Origin: Peribacillus alkalitolerans
GTDB taxonomy: Bacteria; Bacillota; Bacilli; Bacillales; DSM-1321
Assembly (NCBI RefSeq): GCF_010882125.1
Contig: NZ_JAAGVZ010000021.1
Location: forward strand, 1-57,170
Reading direction: 5' to 3'
DNA length: 57,170 bases
Under the pieces are notes generated by a model. It saw only the letters and a program-made list of their open reading frames with translations. It had not been told where the DNA came from and did not search any database. A program made the position numbers and the translations under genes. Below, piece by piece: positions 21,431 to 31,100 of the stretch. How positions within the stretch are numbered: position 1 is the first letter of the stretch; every line of letters starts with the position of its first letter.

Positions 21431-21539
21431 ACGAGCGACGCTTCATGAATAATCTTCGAGTTGTCCGTTCGAACCGCTTCTTGGACTAGCTTTCTGAGAT
21501 AAGGACATACGGTTTTAAACTTCGAGCGTAAGTTAATTT

Positions 21540-21616
21540 GGCGGCGTAGCTCAGCTGGCTAGAGCGTACGGTTCATACCCGTGAGGTCGGGGGTTCGATC
21601 CCCTCTGCCGCTACCA
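21540..21616 (+). tRNA. tRNA-Met (CAT), elongator type
   Basis: A 77-nt cloverleaf with acceptor arms GGCGGCG/TGCCGCT (a G-U pair at each end), D-arm, anticodon loop GGTTCATACCC with anticodon CAT, and T-arm GGGGGTTCGATCCCC, with CCA encoded. G1 opposite U72 and the match to B. subtilis elongator tRNA-Met argue against an initiator tRNA. It lies on the strand opposite to spoIIE and yabR. Confidence 0.95.
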
Positions 21617-21625
21617 TATTTTATT

Positions 21626-21697
21626 GGCCCGTTGGTCAAGCGGTTAAGACACCGCCCTTTCACGGCGGTAACACGGGTTCGAATCCCGTACGGGTCA
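21626..21697 (+). tRNA. tRNA-Glu (TTC)
   Basis: A 72-nt cloverleaf nine bases after tRNA-Met: acceptor GGCCCGT/ACGGGTC, anticodon stem CCGCC/GGCGG around anticodon TTC, and T-arm ACGGGTTCGAATCCCGT. The bases after the discriminator A are TCA, not CCA, so the CCA end is not encoded and must be added by tRNA nucleotidyltransferase. Confidence 0.95.
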
Positions 21698-21731
21698 TCA
21701 GAAAAGGCGACAGTCAAAGCTTATTATTAAT

Positions 21732-21767
21732 AAAACCCCATCAGGTGAGAATCTGATGGGGTTTTAT
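21732..21767 (+). terminator. Terminator of the tRNA unit
   Basis: Perfect 13-bp stem AAAACCCCATCAG/CTGATGGGGTTTT with an 8-nt loop followed by ATTTG. It could work in both directions. Confidence 0.88.
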
Positions 21768-21802
21768 TTGTTTATTAAACATCCTTGCTCTCTTTCGTAA
21801 AA

Positions 21803-21834
21803 CATAAAAGACAAGCAGTTAGCTTGTCTTTTGA
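21803..21834 (-). terminator. Terminator downstream of yabR
   Basis: Perfect 11-bp stem AAAAGACAAGC/GCTTGTCTTTT with loop AGTTA. It faces yabR on the minus strand and is the second of two hairpins separating the convergent tRNA and yabR units. Confidence 0.8.
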
Positions 21835-21887
21835 TCATTTATAATGTAATAGGAAAAACTGCTCGATCTATTTTTCAGCAGCAAGCA

Positions 21888-22337
21888 TTATCCGCGACGG
21901 CCGCCTCTACCGCCTCTTTTACTTTCCGTGTTACGTTTAAGGGAAGAAATACGATCTTCACTATCTTTTAAGAAACGAGACATTTTTTGTTCAAATGTTT
22001 CTTTTGTATGGAAGTTACCCTTTGAACGGTTATCTCGTGAGCGATTATCATTTCCTCTACCCTGTCCTTGACGTGGGCGTTGTTGTGGTGGTGGTTCTGG
22101 ACGATCTTTGGCTTTCTTTATAGATAAACCAATTTTACCGTCTTTCTCCACATTGATGACTTTCACTTCAACTTGGTCGCCGACCTTAAGATGCTCGTTG
22201 ATGTCTTTTACGTAATTATCTGCAACCTCACTGATGTGAACAAGCCCTGTTAGACCTTCAGGTAGTTCAACGAACGCCCCAAAGTTCGTAATGCCTGTTA
22301 CTTTTCCTTGTAACTTGCTGCCTACTTCGATTGACAT
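21888..22337 (-). CDS. yabR: S1 RNA-binding domain protein YabR
   Basis: A 149-residue protein with one S1 domain (about 4-75: GSKLQGKVTGITNFGAF, LTGLVHISEVA and KIGLSIKKA) followed by a low-complexity tail of P, Q, R, G, N, S and K ending in RGGRGGRRG. The domain resembles the S1 domain of polynucleotide phosphorylase and general stress protein 13. It probably binds RNA or ribosomes in the cytoplasm; the specific role is not known. It is slightly longer than B. subtilis YabR, the difference being in the tail. Confidence 0.92.
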   Translation of the reverse strand: MSIEVGSKLQGKVTGITNFGAFVELPEGLTGLVHISEVADNYVKDINEHLKVGDQVEVKVINVEKDGKIGLSIKKAKDRPEPPPQQRPRQGQGRGNDNRSRDNRSKGNFHTKETFEQKMSRFLKDSEDRISSLKRNTESKRGGRGGRRG

Positions 22338-22423
22338 AAAAAAAATGTTCCTCCTTAAATATTCAAAAAATCATACTTACTCTATATTATAGCTGTAGGA
22401 AAAAAACAGTGTCAATAAGAGTC

Positions 22424-22804
22424 CTAGTCTTCATCTGATTTTGGAAGATTAAATATAATTTCTCCTTTATTAGACAAAAAATAGTCTCTTCTGGCAATTT
22501 TAGCAATATATTCATCATCATTAAGCTTAATGATCTCTTCTTCTAAAAGAGTCTGCTTCTTTTCTAGCTTCGTTAATTCTTTTTCCAAGGTTGCTTTTTG
22601 TTTTTCTTTTTCATCTAATACTGCAGCTTGTGAGATTAAAGTGGAGACTGCCAATACTGAAAGAGCAACCGCGAAAGTGCCGAAAAATACAAGACGTCTA
22701 AATAATCCTTTTCGTTTTTTGGAGGATGCTTGTACTTTGGATATTTGCTGGTTAACATATGGGGTTTCCATCTTGGTGACTTTTCTTTCTCGTAGGCTTC
22801 CCAT
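22424..22804 (-). CDS. divIC: Cell division protein DivIC
   Basis: Small bitopic divisome protein that works with FtsL and DivIB to control septal peptidoglycan synthesis. The 126-residue product has a basic cytoplasmic N-terminus, one membrane helix (about 38-60, LVFFGTFAVALSVLAVSTLI) and an external coiled coil (about 63-95, rich in K, E and L heptads). It ends with the family motif ARRDYFLSNKGEIIFNLP. It lies 4 bp after yabQ at the end of a sporulation and RNA-quality operon. Confidence 0.95.
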   Translation of the reverse strand: MGSLRERKVTKMETPYVNQQISKVQASSKKRKGLFRRLVFFGTFAVALSVLAVSTLISQAAVLDEKEKQKATLEKELTKLEKKQTLLEEEIIKLNDDEYIAKIARRDYFLSNKGEIIFNLPKSDED

Positions 22805-22808
22805 CTTC

Positions 22809-23447
22809 TCACTCCTTTTTCCATTTATTCTTTATCCATTGTAACCTATTAATAAAAGTTTTCTGTAGTTTCTTATAAAATCCTGCAAGATATTTACAAA
22901 ACCTATCGACTCTTTTTGTAACATATTTCGGCAATAGTTTCCATATAATTTTCAAAATCCACCATATAGGTCTTAAGACTACCCTTATAATAGATAATAC
23001 GACTCTGAAAATTAGCTTCACAAGGGTATAAAGACCCTTTAAAATCTTGATTGTCAGGAAATAAGTTATTTTTATTAGACCTATAATCGGACGGACTAAT
23101 AATATGGTAATGATTTTGACCAGTAACTTAAACAAAGAAATGACAAACTGAATCATCCATTCTAAAACACTCATATATAGCTTCTTGAATAGGGCTTGAT
23201 AGGCTGCAAATCCGCAAAGCAAAGCAAGGAAAAGATAAAAGCGCAGTTCCCCCTGATTTACTAGGAATAAAACATAAAAGATTATCAAACCCTGAACGAG
23301 CCAAAATAATAAATCATGGATGAATACAATCCACCTTTTACGCTTGCTTCGTTGTAAGAACCTATTATAAGTATCCAAGGCAGCACCGAAGTAACTGCCC
23401 ATAGCGATCATAGATATTAAAGTGTAGAATTGGATGGTGAGTGTCAT
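22809..23447 (-). CDS. yabQ: Spore cortex biosynthesis membrane protein YabQ
   Basis: In B. subtilis this mother-cell membrane protein is required for spore cortex formation. The 212-residue product has about five hydrophobic segments: 5-25, 38-60, 67-85, then long basic-hydrophobic stretches around 90-165. A Lys/Arg/Trp-rich C-terminus follows. The start overlaps the yabP stop by 4 bp (ATGA), so the pair is translated together. Confidence 0.92.
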   Translation of the reverse strand: MTLTIQFYTLISMIAMGSYFGAALDTYNRFLQRSKRKRWIVFIHDLLFWLVQGLIIFYVLFLVNQGELRFYLFLALLCGFAAYQALFKKLYMSVLEWMIQFVISLFKLLVKIITILLVRPIIGLIKITYFLTIKILKGLYTLVKLIFRVVLSIIRVVLRPIWWILKIIWKLLPKYVTKRVDRFCKYLAGFYKKLQKTFINRLQWIKNKWKKE

Positions 23448-23752
23448 TTGAACAACTTGCTAAAGAATCCTTTAGCCTTCTCCCCAGATTGCTCATCTAA
23501 GTATACAAGGTCAAAAATTTTACCTTTTATAGATACAATACCTTTATCGACATCTAGGTTTTTCATTTGAAGGTTTTGACCTCTAATGGATAAGAAACCC
23601 ATATTGGTCTCAAGCAAAAACTCTTCATTATCAAAGCTTTCTACTTGTCTAACTCCAGTGATGTCCAATAGTCTTCTGCCTCTCATGACCACATCATGCT
23701 CTTGAACCGGGCCTTTTGCTGCATTTTGTCCTGTATCATAATATTGGCTCAT
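23444..23752 (-). CDS. yabP: Sporulation protein YabP
   Basis: Member of the YabP/YqfC family, made in the mother cell and needed for sporulation in B. subtilis. I use the ATG at 23752 (MSQYYDTGQ, 102 residues), with GGGGG 8 bp upstream; a GTG five codons earlier has no separate ribosome site. The conserved block is RGRRLLDITGVRQVESFD followed by FLLETNMGFLSIRGQNL. I could not define a sigma-E promoter upstream with confidence, although one is expected from B. subtilis. Confidence 0.92.
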   Translation of the reverse strand: MSQYYDTGQNAAKGPVQEHDVVMRGRRLLDITGVRQVESFDNEEFLLETNMGFLSIRGQNLQMKNLDVDKGIVSIKGKIFDLVYLDEQSGEKAKGFFSKLFK

Positions 23753-23809
23753 TCTCCATTCCCCCACAATACAAACAGTTTGTACAAGTTTATGTGTGAG
23801 GGAAAATTT

Positions 23810-24082
23810 TTAGAACAAGCCTTCTTCTTGGATTCTTTCTTCCTTTACTATTGTATACATATCTGCAGCGTCTTCTTTTTTCGTACTTTCAATTAACTTC
23901 TCGATTTGAACCGTAACCAGCTTTTGACCGAACTGGACGATCATTTCATCTCCAACCTTTACGCTTGTACTCGATTTCGCTGGTTTACCATTAATCTGGA
24001 TTCTGCCTTTGTCTGCAACTTCCTTTGCCAACGTTCTTCTTTTAATTAATCTGGAAACCTTTAGAAATTTATCTAATCTCAT
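23810..24082 (-). CDS. rqcP: S4-domain ribosome quality control factor RqcP (YabO)
   Basis: A 90-residue protein that is one S4 RNA-binding domain ([20 protein letters not shown] at the start, then [21 protein letters not shown], named here by its INGKPAK core). In B. subtilis RqcP binds stalled 50S subunits with RqcH and helps add C-terminal alanine tails to unfinished proteins. It sits 15 bp after yabN. The C-terminal 25 residues are an acidic extension. Confidence 0.93.
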   Translation of the reverse strand: MRLDKFLKVSRLIKRRTLAKEVADKGRIQINGKPAKSSTSVKVGDEMIVQFGQKLVTVQIEKLIESTKKEDAADMYTIVKEERIQEEGLF

Positions 24083-24097
24083 ATGTATTCTCCTTTA

Positions 24098-25582
24098 CTA
24101 CAACCCTTTTTGTTTCGCTTCATCCCAGAATGCATCTAATTCATCTAACGTGAAGGCTTCAAAAGGCTCTCCACTTTCCTGCACTCTTTGTTCAACATGT
24201 CGAAATCTCTTTAAGAATTTTTCATTTGTACGATGAATGGCTTCTTCAGGCTGGATGGAATAATAACGGGCAATATTTACTAAAGCAAAAAAGATGTCCC
24301 CTAGTTCAGCCTCAAGCTTTACATGTTCTACCTCTTTATTCCGCATTTCCTCTTCAAATTCCTTCATTTCTTCCTTTACCTTTTCCCATGCTGGAGCAAC
24401 TTCAACCCAATCAAAACCTACTTTTGCAGCTCTTTTCTGATATTCTGCCGCAATCATTAACTTAGGCAATGATTTTTCTACTCCTTCAAGTAAAGATGAT
24501 GCCTTTTCTGATCCTTTTTCTCTTTGCTTAATTTGTTCCCAGTTTGCAATAACGTCATTTTCATCTTCAACCTGAACTGTTCCAAATACATGAGGGTGCC
24601 TTCTTACCATTTTGGCTGAAATGCCCTCGATGACATCAGAGATGGAGAACATTCCTTCATCCTCCCCGATTTGGGCATGGAGCATGACCTGCAATAGTAC
24701 ATCCCCCAATTCCCCTATCATCGCTTCATCGTCTTCTTCATTAATCGCATCTATGAGTTCATAAGCTTCTTCTATTAAATACTTCTTTAGGCTGCTATGA
24801 GTTTGCTTTTTATCCCAAGGGCAGCCATTTGGGCCTCTCAGCTCCGCAATGATTTCACGTAACTTCGCAAACTCTTTATAAAAATGTTTCTCTTCTTTTA
24901 CAGGTGGAACGTAAACACTCGTCAAGTTGCTAAGCTCCATATTATGGTCCAATTCAAAAAGAGGAACATGGACGATCTGTTCTTTGGAGCTTCCCGCTGC
25001 CGTTACTAGGAACACTCCATGGTCATCAGGATATTTTTCCATAAGGGTCAGCTTTACCTCTGAAGCGATGAAAGCATCATACACCTGTCCGATAATCAGA
25101 TGTTGAGTCATAACAATTTCATCTCGTTTCAGCTCTGTCCCATCTAATAATTGAAAGCCTTCAATTGGATCGACTTTCACGGATTGAAACAAGGGGTCTA
25201 AGAAGCTCTGCCCACCTTCAATTGCGATTTGAACGCCCCGATCTTCTCCTTTTTCTAAAAGGAGCTGCACTGAACGTTCTGCAACCATCGGGTGACCGGG
25301 TACAGCATAGATGACATCCTCAGTCTGAGACCTTTCTAATAAGATTTCTGAGATTTCCTCATATACTTTTGGAAAAGTATCGTGCTTTTCATATACAGAG
25401 TCAAAACTTGTGAACTTCATCCCTTCGCTTTCCAGTTCCACTATGACCGGATGGTCTAATGTGCGTACGTAGCAATGAGAACTGTTGGTTAGTTTCCGAT
25501 AAATTCCCAATGGAAGTTGAAGCAGGTCCCCTGCTCCCAAACCAACGATTGTAATATTTCTCGCCATTTTTTTCATCTCCAT
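24098..25582 (-). CDS. yabN: YabN: tetrapyrrole methylase-like domain fused to MazG pyrophosphohydrolase
   Basis: A 494-residue two-domain protein. Residues about 7-225 resemble SAM-dependent tetrapyrrole (corrin/porphyrin) methylases, with ITIVGLGAGDLLQLPLG and VIYAVPGHPMVAERS. Residues about 235-490 are MazG-like, with LRGPNGCPWDKKQTH, a metal-binding EEAYELIDA helix and ELGDVLLQVMLHA. A second, degenerate EAELGDIFFALVN helix is also present. MazG enzymes remove pyrophosphate from nucleoside triphosphates; what the methylase half acts on is unknown. The fusion is the normal Bacillus form. Confidence 0.94.
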   Translation of the reverse strand: MEMKKMARNITIVGLGAGDLLQLPLGIYRKLTNSSHCYVRTLDHPVIVELESEGMKFTSFDSVYEKHDTFPKVYEEISEILLERSQTEDVIYAVPGHPMVAERSVQLLLEKGEDRGVQIAIEGGQSFLDPLFQSVKVDPIEGFQLLDGTELKRDEIVMTQHLIIGQVYDAFIASEVKLTLMEKYPDDHGVFLVTAAGSSKEQIVHVPLFELDHNMELSNLTSVYVPPVKEEKHFYKEFAKLREIIAELRGPNGCPWDKKQTHSSLKKYLIEEAYELIDAINEEDDEAMIGELGDVLLQVMLHAQIGEDEGMFSISDVIEGISAKMVRRHPHVFGTVQVEDENDVIANWEQIKQREKGSEKASSLLEGVEKSLPKLMIAAEYQKRAAKVGFDWVEVAPAWEKVKEEMKEFEEEMRNKEVEHVKLEAELGDIFFALVNIARYYSIQPEEAIHRTNEKFLKRFRHVEQRVQESGEPFEAFTLDELDAFWDEAKQKGL

Positions 25583-25605
25583 GCAAATATATTTTAAAGC
25601 ATAAT

Positions 25606-27213
25606 TTAGGATCGTTTATTAGGAAGAAGTTTACTGAGTTTACTTCCTAGAGGTAATAAACTTAATTCATGTCTGGAAAATAGTCCAAAACGGATTATTA
25701 CCCAAATATATATCGCTGCCCCTAGAGGAACACCGGTTAAAGCTTGCAACGCCGCAAAACCACGCTCCATTTCATCACCAATGAGAACAGTGAAGATAAA
25801 CCTATGAAGAAGTAAAACTAATGACATAGAAACAATAGCAGTACCTATCAAAAGAATCGTTTTTGCCTTTAGTAGACTGACTCTGATTTCTCTTCGTAGA
25901 ACTATAGCCAATATGAACGTCATCCATAAAAATGATAGCACTGTAGAATAAGAAGCGCCTAATATCCCGATTGAGGGAACAAAAAGATGCATCAACATCC
26001 ATTTTATGATAATCCCCGATATCACTACTGTAACGGTTATATATGACCGCCCCATACTTTGTAAGATTGACGCGGTGGTCATAAAGATGGAACAGAACAA
26101 AATGGATATGGCCAACACACCAAGGGCAGTACTGCCTTTATCATCCATAAAAAGCATAATGTTTGTAGGCTTGATGATACAAATCAATCCTACCGTGGAA
26201 GCTGCACCTAACATTAGGTTCATCCGGAGGGAAAGCTCGACATAATGGTTCAACTCTTCCTCTTTTTTCTGGAGGCGAAATTGTGAAATCAAAGGAACGA
26301 GTGTCAAGGATAGTGAAGTAATCGCTACAGTCCCCAGCTGGATGAGAGGCTGTCCCCTGTCGAATACACCCTTCCATTGTTTCGCATGACTTTCTTTCAT
26401 TCCATGATCAAGCAGCAAAGGGTATAACTCCAAAGCATCGACCAATTGAATAAGGACAAGAACTAAATTCGTAATGCAAAAAGAAACACCATGTATGACC
26501 AATAATTTTGCTGTCGTTAAGAAATTCAGTTTTATGCCTTCATAAGATAGTTTTGCCCAATCATTCCTAAACCAAAAAAGAGTCAACAAGATTAAGATGC
26601 TCATCAGTCCTCCGATAAGAGAACCAAATAATGCACCGGCACCAACCTCGTACAGCGAACGTCCTTGCGAAAATAACACAAATGAAAATAACAGGATACA
26701 GAACACCCTGACAAGCTGTTCACCCACTTGCGAATAGGCAGTGGGCAGCATGTCACCCATTCCTTGATAAAAACCCCTTAGAACAGAAATGGTTGGCAAT
26801 AGCAAAAATGAAAATGAAATAATCCTAATCAACGGAGCAAGTGAGGGGTCACTCATCACTCCTGCAATCCCACCTGCACCGGCATAAAGAATGATAAATA
26901 TACCGAATCCTATAAACCCTAATATGATATAAGCAGATAAAAGAAAAGACTTAATATCGAATCTGGTGGATTTCGATTGATTTTCTGCTATGATTTTCGA
27001 AATTACTACAGGAAACCCATATGTAGAAAGAATAAGAGCAATTGCATAAAACGGATAAACTTGCTGGTATATATAAAAACCGATATCGCCTGCAATATTT
27101 TGAAAAGGAATTCGATATCCTGCACTCAAAATTTTTGTCACTAATGCAGCCACTGTTAAAATAAAAGCACCATGTAGAAAATTCCTGGATAGATCGTCTG
27201 ATTTAACCTTCAT
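25606..27213 (-). CDS. yabM: MOP-superfamily polysaccharide flippase-like membrane protein (SpoVB family)
   Basis: A 535-residue integral membrane protein with about 14 hydrophobic segments, of the SpoVB/YtgP/MurJ-like group that flips lipid-linked precursors. I start it at the ATG at 27213 (MKVKSDDLSRNF), with TAGGTG five bases upstream; the frame stays open for 21 more codons with no family match. Typical features are the N-terminal GAFILTVAALVTKILSAGYR followed by PFQNIAGD. B. subtilis YabM is one of several paralogues and its exact cargo is not settled. Confidence 0.9.
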   Translation of the reverse strand: MKVKSDDLSRNFLHGAFILTVAALVTKILSAGYRIPFQNIAGDIGFYIYQQVYPFYAIALILSTYGFPVVISKIIAENQSKSTRFDIKSFLLSAYIILGFIGFGIFIILYAGAGGIAGVMSDPSLAPLIRIISFSFLLLPTISVLRGFYQGMGDMLPTAYSQVGEQLVRVFCILLFSFVLFSQGRSLYEVGAGALFGSLIGGLMSILILLTLFWFRNDWAKLSYEGIKLNFLTTAKLLVIHGVSFCITNLVLVLIQLVDALELYPLLLDHGMKESHAKQWKGVFDRGQPLIQLGTVAITSLSLTLVPLISQFRLQKKEEELNHYVELSLRMNLMLGAASTVGLICIIKPTNIMLFMDDKGSTALGVLAISILFCSIFMTTASILQSMGRSYITVTVVISGIIIKWMLMHLFVPSIGILGASYSTVLSFLWMTFILAIVLRREIRVSLLKAKTILLIGTAIVSMSLVLLLHRFIFTVLIGDEMERGFAALQALTGVPLGAAIYIWVIIRFGLFSRHELSLLPLGSKLSKLLPNKRS

Positions 27214-27345
27214 ATTACACCTATTAATATTTCTTAGTATGTTTAACCCTTGCCTACCCTCAGAAGGCATTCCCACCCATTATAGCACAGCCATCTTTAG
27301 CTCGGGTGAAAGTACATGGAAACGGCTTCCATCTTTATTCCATTG

Positions 27346-27372
27346 AAAAAAGACAGCCACTAAAGCTGTCTT
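27346..27372 (-). terminator. Terminator after spoVT
   Basis: Minus-strand stem AAGACAGC/GCTGTCTT with a TTTAGTG loop followed by TTTT, between spoVT and the yabM operon. Confidence 0.88.
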
Positions 27373-27427
27373 CTAATCTGTAATGAATAATCAAAGAGGG
27401 ATTGAAAAATAATACCTAGTTGCTTGA

Positions 27428-27964
27428 TTATGACTCCATTTGTCTTGCTAGGAATCCAGCTGCAGTTTCGACAGCTTTTCGTTCAACCTCTCCAACAGTG
27501 CCTTCTTTTGAGAAAATCACTACTGCTCCAATTGGGTCACCATTTGCAACAATTGGTCCAATTGTATAAGATTGCATATCTTCTTCGATGCTATCAACAA
27601 GAGCGTATTGGCCCTTTTGCGTTTCTAATGTTGAAGTACGTTCTTCCATTGTCTTTTCCACTAAATCACTGATGCTTTTATTTAAATAATCCTTTTTGGA
27701 TCCACCTGCAACTGCAATGTAGGTATCTCGATCACATATTAATACTGGGTTTCCAAGACTATCATATAATGCTTCTGCATATTCTTTTGCAAAATCACTT
27801 AATTCACTGATTGGTGAATACTTTTTCAAAATTACTTCGCCATCACGATCGACGAAAATTTCTAATGGGTCACCTTCTCTGATTCGAAGGGTTCTGCGAA
27901 TTTCTTTAGGAATGACAACTCGTCCTAAATCATCAATACGACGAACAATACCAGTTGCTTTCAT
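27428..27964 (-). CDS. spoVT: Stage V sporulation protein T, forespore transcription factor
   Basis: Late forespore regulator that tunes sigma-G-dependent genes. Residues 1-50 form an AbrB-type swapped-hairpin DNA-binding domain (ATGIVRRIDDLGRVVIPKEI) and residues about 56-178 a GAF-like domain. I choose the ATG at 27964, giving 178 residues exactly as in B. subtilis; the seven upstream codons in frame lack support. A good sigma-G-type promoter lies at 28041-28071. The N-terminal domain is clearly paralogous to AbrB at 48531. Confidence 0.97.
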   Translation of the reverse strand: MKATGIVRRIDDLGRVVIPKEIRRTLRIREGDPLEIFVDRDGEVILKKYSPISELSDFAKEYAEALYDSLGNPVLICDRDTYIAVAGGSKKDYLNKSISDLVEKTMEERTSTLETQKGQYALVDSIEEDMQSYTIGPIVANGDPIGAVVIFSKEGTVGEVERKAVETAAGFLARQMES

Positions 27965-28040
27965 CTTGTGTTGCCTCACTTTCATCTATTGGTTGGTGGT
28001 GGTGATAGAGAAATCTGTAATTTATCACCATTGTTAAACT

Positions 28041-28071
28041 TATTATCTTTTCATATGGAAACTTCTATACA
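28041..28071 (-). promoter_or_regulatory. Sigma-G-type promoter of spoVT
   Basis: TGTATA (28066-28071), an 18-bp spacer and GATAATA (28041-28047) on the minus strand, each one or two mismatches from the forespore consensus TGAATA/CATACTA. Confidence 0.7.
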
Positions 28072-28174
28072 TATTGAAATATTTTTTCTTGTTTCCACAC
28101 TATTTTCCCTAATTTCCGTAAGATGAAGAATCTGTGAATACAGGAAATTAAGCATAAAACTAATGAACAACTAC

Positions 28175-31100
28175 CTAGTTAATCACTTTACCCTTTTTGG
28201 CATCTTGGACCCCTCGAATGAGCCCTTCTAAGATTGCCAACCATTCTTGGGCCTTCATACCCTTGGTAGTTAGAACCATTTTCAGTTTGGAGCCATCCAT
28301 ACCCAATCCAACTTTCCGGCCAAATTTGTTACTTACTTGGAAAATTTTCTGGCCATCTATTTCACTGGTAGTTTTTTCTGTGGTGAGAATCGTAATGTCC
28401 TGCTTAGATTGCTTTATGATCTCTATGCCTGATTCCAAAGCAAATACTTTTATTTGTGCAATCTGGAATAACAAGCTTACTTCCTCTGGATATTCGCCAA
28501 AACGGTCCACCAATTCTTCTTGTAGCTCCTCCAACTCTTCAATCGATGTGATACCCCTAAATCGTTTATACATTTCTATTTTTTGATGACCATCTGAAAT
28601 ATACAAATCAGGGATATATGCATCCACCTCCAAGTCTATTTCTAGCTTAGGCTTCGATTCAACCGGCTTATCTCCCATTTTTTCCTCAATTGCATCCTTT
28701 AACATTTGAGAATATAGGTCAAAACCTACAGAGTCGATAAATCCATGTTGTTCTGCCCCTAGAAGATTACCAGCTCCTCGAATGGATAAATCACGCATAG
28801 CGATTTTGAATCCTGAGCCTAATTCAGTGAATTCTTTAATTGCCTGTAGCCTTTTTTCCGCTACTTCAGTAAGTACTTTATCTCTACGATGTGTAAAATA
28901 GGCGTATGCGACTCGGTTCGATCGACCTACACGACCACGGAGCTGATAAAGCTGAGAAAGACCCATCTTGTCCGCGTCATGAACAATCAACGTATTTACG
29001 TTAGGTATATCGACACCTGTTTCAATGATGGTTGTACTGACGAGCACGTCGAATTCACCTTCCATGAATGCCAACATGACGGTCTCTAGTTCCTGCTCGG
29101 ACATTTGACCGTGGGCATACGTCACACGTGCGTCCGGGACTAACATGGAAATTTCTTCTGCTTTTCTTGCTATATCTTCTACCCGGTTGTACAAGAAGTA
29201 AACCTGGCCATCTCGAGCTAACTCTCTTTCTATTGCTTCACGGGCCAAACCTCCGTTGTATTCCATAACATACGTTTGAACAGGGAAACGATTTTCTGGT
29301 GGTGTTTCAATAACGGATAGGTCACGGACTCCAAGCATGGACATATGTAAGGTTCGCGGGATTGGAGTAGCCGTCAGAGTCAATACATCTACATTTGCCT
29401 TTAAATGCTTGATTTTTTCCTTATGCGTTACACCAAATCGTTGTTCCTCGTCTATGATTAAAAGCCCTAAATCTCGATAAATGACATCTTTAGATAAAAG
29501 ACGGTGAGTACCCACTACAATATCGACTGTGCCTGCTTTTACCCCTTTAAGTGTTTCAGTTTGCTGTTTCTTCGATCTGAATCTACTTAAGAGCCCAATA
29601 TTGATTGGATAATCTTGAAAACGCTCACGAATGGTTTCATAATGCTGCTGTGCAAGGATGGTAGTAGGAACTAAGAAAGCTACTTGTTTACCATCTGCAA
29701 TGGCCTTAAATGCAGCCCGTATAGCCACTTCTGTTTTCCCATAACCTACGTCTCCACAAAGCAAGCGGTCCATCGGTCTTTCCCGTTCCATATCAATCTT
29801 TATTTCATGGATAGAACGCAATTGATCCTCTGTCTCTTTATAAGGAAAAGCCGCTTCAAAATCTCTTTGCATTTCTCCATCTGGTGAAAAAGCATACCCT
29901 TTAGAAGCTTCACGTTCTGCATAAAGTTTAATTAAGTCATCTGCAATGTTCTGTACTGAAGATTGCACTTTGCTCTTCACGCGTTTCCAATCACTGCCAC
30001 CCAGTTTATACATTTTAGGTTCTTTACCTTCAGAAGCTACATACTTCTGTACCAGGTCAATCTGATCCACCGGAACATACAGTTGATCCGTTCCTTGATA
30101 GCGGATATTTAAATAATCTTTATGAATTCCATTGATTTCAAGCGTTTCTATTCCTAAATACTTTCCAATCCCGTGGTTAACGTGAACTACGTAATCGCCG
30201 ACCTTAAGCTCTGAGTAGCTTTTAATACGTTCGGCATTTGATAGTTTCTGTCTCCGGACCGTTTTTTTAGGACGTTTATTAAACAATTCCTGTTCTGTAA
30301 CTATGGCAAGCTTATGCATAGGTAACTCAAAGCCACTTTGTAAACTCCCTACAGTGATTTGTAATTTACCCGGCAAGATTTCACTTGACTTGTTCAGTAC
30401 AGCCGCTTCAATATCATAATCTGCCAATACACTCCGTAGCTTTGATATACGGTCTTCCTCTACTCCAAGTACAACGACAGCAAATTTCCCTTTTTTCCAT
30501 CTTTCGGTTTCCGTTTTGAACACGTTCATTTGTCCGTGGAAGTTTTGCATCTGCTTACAGGTGAAATTAACAATGTTCTGTGGGCTTGTAAAAGGAACAT
30601 GTCGTAAAAAGAGAGACATGTAAATATATTGGTGCCTGGACTTTGGCACCAAGTCTTGTAAATCGTGAGAGATTTTCACATCATGGACTATGGCCCCTTC
30701 TGCAAGAAGGCTCGTATACCATTCTGCCTCTTCTTTTTCCAAAGACTCCGCCATTTCTTGAATTCTACTGATCTCATCTAGGACCACGATTCCTTGAGAG
30801 GGTAAATAATCTAGCAAACTAGCAGGTTTTTCATAAGCTAAACTTAGATACTTATAAATTTGTTCTGGCCTTATTCCTGTGTTTAATTGCTCTAGCTCAT
30901 AACTAATATTTTGCGCGAGCAACTCTTTGGATTTGTCTGTTTTCAGCTTTTTCAAGCTTGTACTAAGACCGGACTTTAGCTGATCAACAAGCTTTGTGAT
31001 ATGACTGTTATCCAGCAATAATTCTGTGGCAGGGCCAATGGAAACTGTGTTCAATTTTCCCATCGATTTTTGATCCTCTATGGAGAACGTACGGATCGAG

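Noticed and set aside
21404-21490. Possible second complete tRNA with a GTTCGAAC T-loop
   Set aside because: After base 27 no anticodon stem, paired T-stem or acceptor 3' strand can be built, so only the 5' fragment is supported.
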